NCBI GenBank assembly: GCA_963402885.1
Contig: OY727099.1
Span: forward strand, 13,318,001 to 13,382,000
Source: Antedon bifida
Lineage: Eukaryota; Echinodermata; Crinoidea; Comatulida; Antedonidae
Reading direction: 5' to 3'
Length of the DNA: 64,000 bases
Shown here: positions 61,001 to 64,000 of the stretch, in pieces
Layout of the letters: the number at the start of each line of letters is the position of its first letter
How positions within the stretch are numbered: position 1 is the first letter of the stretch
Translations under genes and position numbers: made by a program
Notes under the pieces: generated by a model
Databases searched by the model: none
What the model was told of the DNA's origin: nothing
What the model saw: only the letters and a program-made list of their open reading frames with translations

Positions 61001-63618
61001 GAATAAAGAGTGACGTCTGCCAATAATGTCCAGTGCAAATATGAGCAGGATTCTGCTGGGGATGATGACGGCACCTCCAATAAAGAATGCAAGGTAGTCA
61101 TTAACTCCAAGACCAGATGTACTCAAGCTTAGACCATAATAAACAAAACTGGCAACAAACCTGAAAAATGTGTTAATCCAGTATTTACAAACTAATCCTC
61201 TACAAAAAAAAAGCTGAAATGTACGCCAGAATATGTTTAGGCCTAATTAGTAATACTGCAAATCAATACATTTGTATAAACGTGTATTAAATCTATCAAA
61301 ATAGTATTTTTTAAAGAAAATAGGCCTGTCTTCAACATTATGATGCTGTACTCGAGCTGTTCAACCGGTTTTCAGCCATTAAAAACAATTATCGTACGAG
61401 GAGATAGGAAAATGCGAAGCATCCTCGTATTATTGTGTGCGGGTATTTTTCAAGATGGACATGCATTAGACAGTGTATACCACGATCGGAAAACACCCGT
61501 ATTTGGGGCAAATTGTTGAACCTAAATTCGTTTTAATTGTCAATAGCTAATTATCGAACTCAATTTAATTAGTAAACAGGGTTACATCAGGTGGTTAAAA
61601 TCAGTATCGAAAGGACGAACCAACTTTGTATATCCATCGAGTAAACATTCTAGAAATAACGCGCGATTTACCGAATTTTGCCCTTACGTAAATGTATATA
61701 TAGATAAAGAACAAGGCTATATACATGGCTGCAGTCACGTGCTCAGTGTTTACCGACCAACTGACCGACCGACCAACCGACCCACCAAGCGACCGACCAA
61801 CCAACCGACCGACATAGTGAGCTGTAGAGTCTAAAAATAGAAATGGTTAGAGAAAGAAGAAAATTATTTTATTTATTATTTTATTGTTGATCTTTCTGTT
61901 GAATGTCTCAACGTAGACAAAGGGAATTACTTGTGACAGTGGTGAGACGAAACACTATTATAATGCCCAATGATAAAACACTGACTTCAATCAAACACAC
62001 CCGGTCAATATAAAGTTGTTGTTAATATTGTAAAAATAGGTATAAATCGTATGTGCAGTCCGATTGCACTATTGACATGTATGCGCCGAATGAAGATGTT
62101 GACAACACAAATGCGTTGCTGAACAATTGTTTTAATTTCATCAAAAATCGGACTACGGAAATTTCATTTTCTTACGACTGTAGTTTAAAGTAACCATAGA
62201 CATGTATTCTCAATCAGCCAAGCTTGTATATGGAAGTTTAATAACGAGTGACTATAAAAATTAAATAAAGATAAATGAATTCTACTAGGCATACTGCAAT
62301 AACGACATGATATGTTTAATTACAGATTGTCATTCTGTCTCTTTTTGCCCATGGTCTCACTTAAAGCAAGACAATCAAAAAGAACGATGAGCTCACTTGC
62401 CAAGATAGGATATCGTAATAGACTTTGATCTGCGATTAGTACCATACGTTGACTTGTTGTTATTGCTATGTAATTGTATTTTAGTACTTTAAAAGGTCCT
62501 ATGTGTCTGATTTTTTAGGAATATGAAGTTTAAATAGGCATCTAATTTTTAAAAATGATTTTATCGAAATAGACACAATATTTCAGATTTAACAGTTCTT
62601 TTGAATTTTCATTTTTTTTATGTGTACCGTTACATTTCATTTTGACATTAAAATGCATAAAACCAGATGGTGTGTACTATACGCACTTTATTTTTATGTT
62701 TTCCCAATCTTGATTAATGTATATTGAAAGTGGAGGGTTTTGAATTAAATCAAAACGTACGGATTTTGGATGGTACGGATTTTGGTGTCACGTAGATCTT
62801 AAAGATATATTGTCCCCCTAAAAAAATATTTTTTTTTATTTTTTTTTTGAATATGTTATTTTAATGTCACATAATAGTTATTGACTCTCACAAAAAATTG
62901 GGTCTGAAAAAAATTTATTTACCTGAGAAAAATATAATTTAAAGCAAAAAAAATTTCAAATTGTCTGGAAGACAATGAGTTTTTGGGTAATTTAACTGTT
63001 TATTTTGTCTTTTTATAGGGGAAATAATTTTTTCCTCCCGTTTTTTTTCTTATGGAAGTGAACAACTTCATTAAAACTGCAAAATGGCCTATTCAAAGTC
63101 CGATTTTAAAAATCTTTATTTTTCATGATTTTGGGGGACAATACATCTTTAATGAAATTTTGTTTTTGTTGAAGCCAATTAAAGATAAGAATATACGCCC
63201 ATTTTTCAGATATAAATTTCAACAGAAATTTATAATTCCCAGCAATGTTTTAACTGTATATATGAACTGTTTATAAGTTGTTTTGAGACTGTGTAATTTG
63301 GTAGTAGTCACTCTCATACTGTAGGCCTACATTTAAAAGTAACACATCCAAATGCCAACTTTAAGTCAATGGCTACCAGATGTCTCTGTGAGACGGTTAT
63401 TTGAACCAGTACCAGTACCAGTAAATATTAATTCACAAGCAATATAATAGTATGAGTATCATAATATGAATTATTAACTAGGTCATTTGATTGCCTTGAT
63501 ATTAATAAATGATAAATATGAATAACTACCACACAAACATCAAACTCAGTGTCTTTCGCCGCATATTCGGAGTTTTGAAAAGACTAACGATTGCATTGTT
63601 TCCCTTGGGTTTTTGATC
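57765..63618 (-). CDS. SLC22-family organic ion transporter, C-terminal half (4 exons, 5' end off window)
   Basis: The join is 63618-63530, 61160-60952, 58987-58879, 58005-57765; all borders are AG/GT and phases match (2, 1, 2). It encodes about 215 residues and the stop. The family are 12-TM major facilitator carriers in the plasma membrane that move organic cations, anions or carnitine. Visible: the intracellular loop LFKTPNMRRKT, TM7 (FVWFVASFVYYGLSL), TM8 ending in D..GRR, TM9, TM10 ending in SELFPTPVR, TM11 (STSARVGGVIAPLI) and TM12 ending in LPET. The SELxPTxVR and RVGG(V/I)IAP motifs are diagnostic of SLC22. The substrate cannot be deduced. TM1-6 and the large extracellular loop would be to the right of the window. 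Confidence 0.9.
58879..58987 (-). CDS. SLC22 exon: TM10 and SELFPT motif
   Basis: Acceptor aattttttttacag and donor gtaata; 109 nt. It reads IGTWTITTAMIGKLCLSFAF, then AALYVFSSELFPTPVR with the Arg codon split AG|G. The (A)M.GK.C.S.AF...Y...SEL(F/Y)PT.VR pattern is specific to SLC22 TM10. The donor is gtaata rather than gtaag, but the phase match on both sides supports it. Confidence 0.92.
59216..59274 (+). repeat. (AAT)n/(ATT)n microsatellite
   Basis: An aataataataat run turns into attattattatt, giving an inverted AT-rich tract next to the palindromic gctcgcttcgctcgctc sequence at about 59285. Confidence 0.85.
59455..59780 (+). repeat. Dispersed TTTATTCGAGGG repeat, copy 3
   Basis: The blocks ggtgcttattcgaggg, ttataatcagatgaaatcct, cttggtaaattgtagataac and gcgtttattcaaataaat are in the same order as copy 2. 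A run of 13 G (59718-59730) interrupts it. Confidence 0.5.
60952..61160 (-). CDS. SLC22 exon: TM7 to TM9
   Basis: Acceptor acatttttcag and donor gtgagt; 209 nt. It reads FVASFVYYGLSLSTSGLG, then NDYLAFFIGGAVIIPSR, a helix ending LDIIGRRHS, and SMLIGGIGCILTIW. This matches SLC22 TM7, TM8 (N.Y..F...G..E/I.P pattern) and TM9. The short basic D..GRR loop is the second copy of the MFS signature. The exon ends in phase 1 and the next exon completes a Pro codon. Confidence 0.92.
61752..61813 (+). repeat. (GACC)n/(CCAA) tetranucleotide repeat
   Basis: Mixed gacc and aacc units (accgaccaactgaccgacc and onward) run for about 60 bp in an SLC22 intron. Confidence 0.85.
62799..63152 (-). mobile_element. 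MITE of the TTAAAGATATATTGTCCCCC family, copy D
   Basis: It starts TTAAAGATATATTGTCCCCC and ends GGGGGACAATACATCTTTAA. Relative to copies B and C it is inverted (ttttaatgtcacataatagtt precedes the ctgcaaaatggcctattcaa block). It lies in an SLC22 intron. Confidence 0.8.
63530..63618 (-). CDS. SLC22 exon: cytosolic loop and start of TM7
   Basis: Acceptor gtttttctacag and donor gtagtt; 89 nt, phase 0 in, phase 2 out. It reads DQKPKGNNAIVSLFKTP, then NMRRKTLSLMFV. L(F/f)(R/K)TP(N)(L/M)R..T is the typical end of the central loop in SLC22 proteins, directly before TM7. The last codon is split: TG plus the next exon's G gives Trp, continuing VWFV. Confidence 0.85.
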
Positions 63619-64000
63619 CTGTAGAAAAACAAAATATATAACCATATTATATATAAATCTAAAGGCAAATTACTGAAAAAGGGAACAATTCTGTGGGTAT
63701 CACTGGCTGGATCTCAACAGAGATACAAAATAAAGTAAGCAAAAAGCGGTAAAACAGCCAGAAAAAATAGCAGAGCTTCTGGCAACACTAGCCCTTTCGT
63801 ATAATATATTATAATCAATGATCTCCATGGCATTATAATGATTATTATTATTAATATATTTACATTTTAGTGTGTCTGTATCTGTAACTTATATGAATAT
63901 CGAGGTGTTGTTGGAATCTTTCGTTTTGCGACGAACGATGACCACCATAGGTCAAGTCAATCGATATGCCGTCGGTCGTCGGCCTGGACTGATGACCTGT
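63619..64000. other. SLC22 intron running off the window
   Basis: The last 100 bp have more G+C and are open in one minus-strand frame, but the peptide does not resemble SLC22 and no acceptor or donor fits. I leave it unassigned. Confidence 0.45.

Larger units (their letters stand above)
58006..63529. other. SLC22 introns (58006-58878, 58988-60951, 61161-63529)
   Basis: Three introns of 0.9, 2.0 and 2.4 kb between the four recognised exons. They hold the AAT microsatellite, repeat copy 3, a CG dinucleotide run (cacacgcgcgcgcg, about 60126), the GACC repeat and TTAA MITE copy D. No other exon was seen. Confidence 0.65.

Noticed and set aside
63900-64000. Upstream SLC22 exon at the right edge
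   Set aside because: The open minus frame has none of the SLC22 TM or loop motifs, and no splice sites match the required phase.

Overview
This is an AT-rich window of an intron-rich animal genome. It has multi-exon genes with GT/AG introns of 0.5 to more than 9 kb, a tRNA-derived SINE, the 3' end of a LINE and many non-autonomous DNA transposons, with very little coding sequence per kb. Very frequent short motifs (TACTGTA/ACAGTA and TAGGCCTA) and the gene families suggest a marine invertebrate, perhaps an echinoderm or another non-vertebrate deuterostome. That species-level guess is inference only.

Gene 1 (minus strand, at least 2084-28817, with probable 5' non-coding exons out to about 55850) is a homologue of still life/TIAM, a Rac guanine-nucleotide exchange factor. 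Five coding exons join in phase: 28817-28690, 19515-19337, 13233-13112, 3675-2728 and 2187-2084. They encode 493 residues: a basic N-terminus, an EVH1/WH1 domain (about residues 43-142), a long Ser/Thr-rich linker and an acidic stretch ending at TRKAG, just where the first PH domain of the family should begin. The PH, RBD, PDZ and DH-PH exons must lie left of position 1. Two further spliced, non-coding exons (44854-44800 and one ending at 55710) and CCAAT boxes near 55.9 kb suggest a promoter about 27 kb upstream of the start codon.

Gene 2 (minus strand, 57765-63618) is the C-terminal half of an SLC22-type organic ion transporter. Four exons join in phase and give TM7 to TM12 and the stop codon; the 5' exons lie right of the window. 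Its stop codon is about 1.9 kb upstream of the proposed start of gene 1, so the two genes are in tandem.

Between the exons the DNA is mostly intron filled with repeats. There are PIF/Harbinger-like elements (22109-22955, with a Myb/SANT-like fragment; 27407-28047; a derivative at 49696-49790), MITE families with TTA/TAA target duplications (41293-41483, 54670-54876, 46391-46794), a TTAA-ended MITE family with five copies, a SINE at 30428-30686 and a truncated LINE at 26134-26525. There are also an exact 182-bp duplication, a 97-bp inverted repeat, several tandem arrays and a perfect 34-bp palindrome. One orphan plus-strand exon-like ORF (51852-52013) is not recognised. I found no prokaryotic, viral or toxin gene and no clearly novel multi-gene system. 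The most notable item is the EVH1-containing still life-type gene with its very distant 5' end, set in an unusually rich collection of small transposons.
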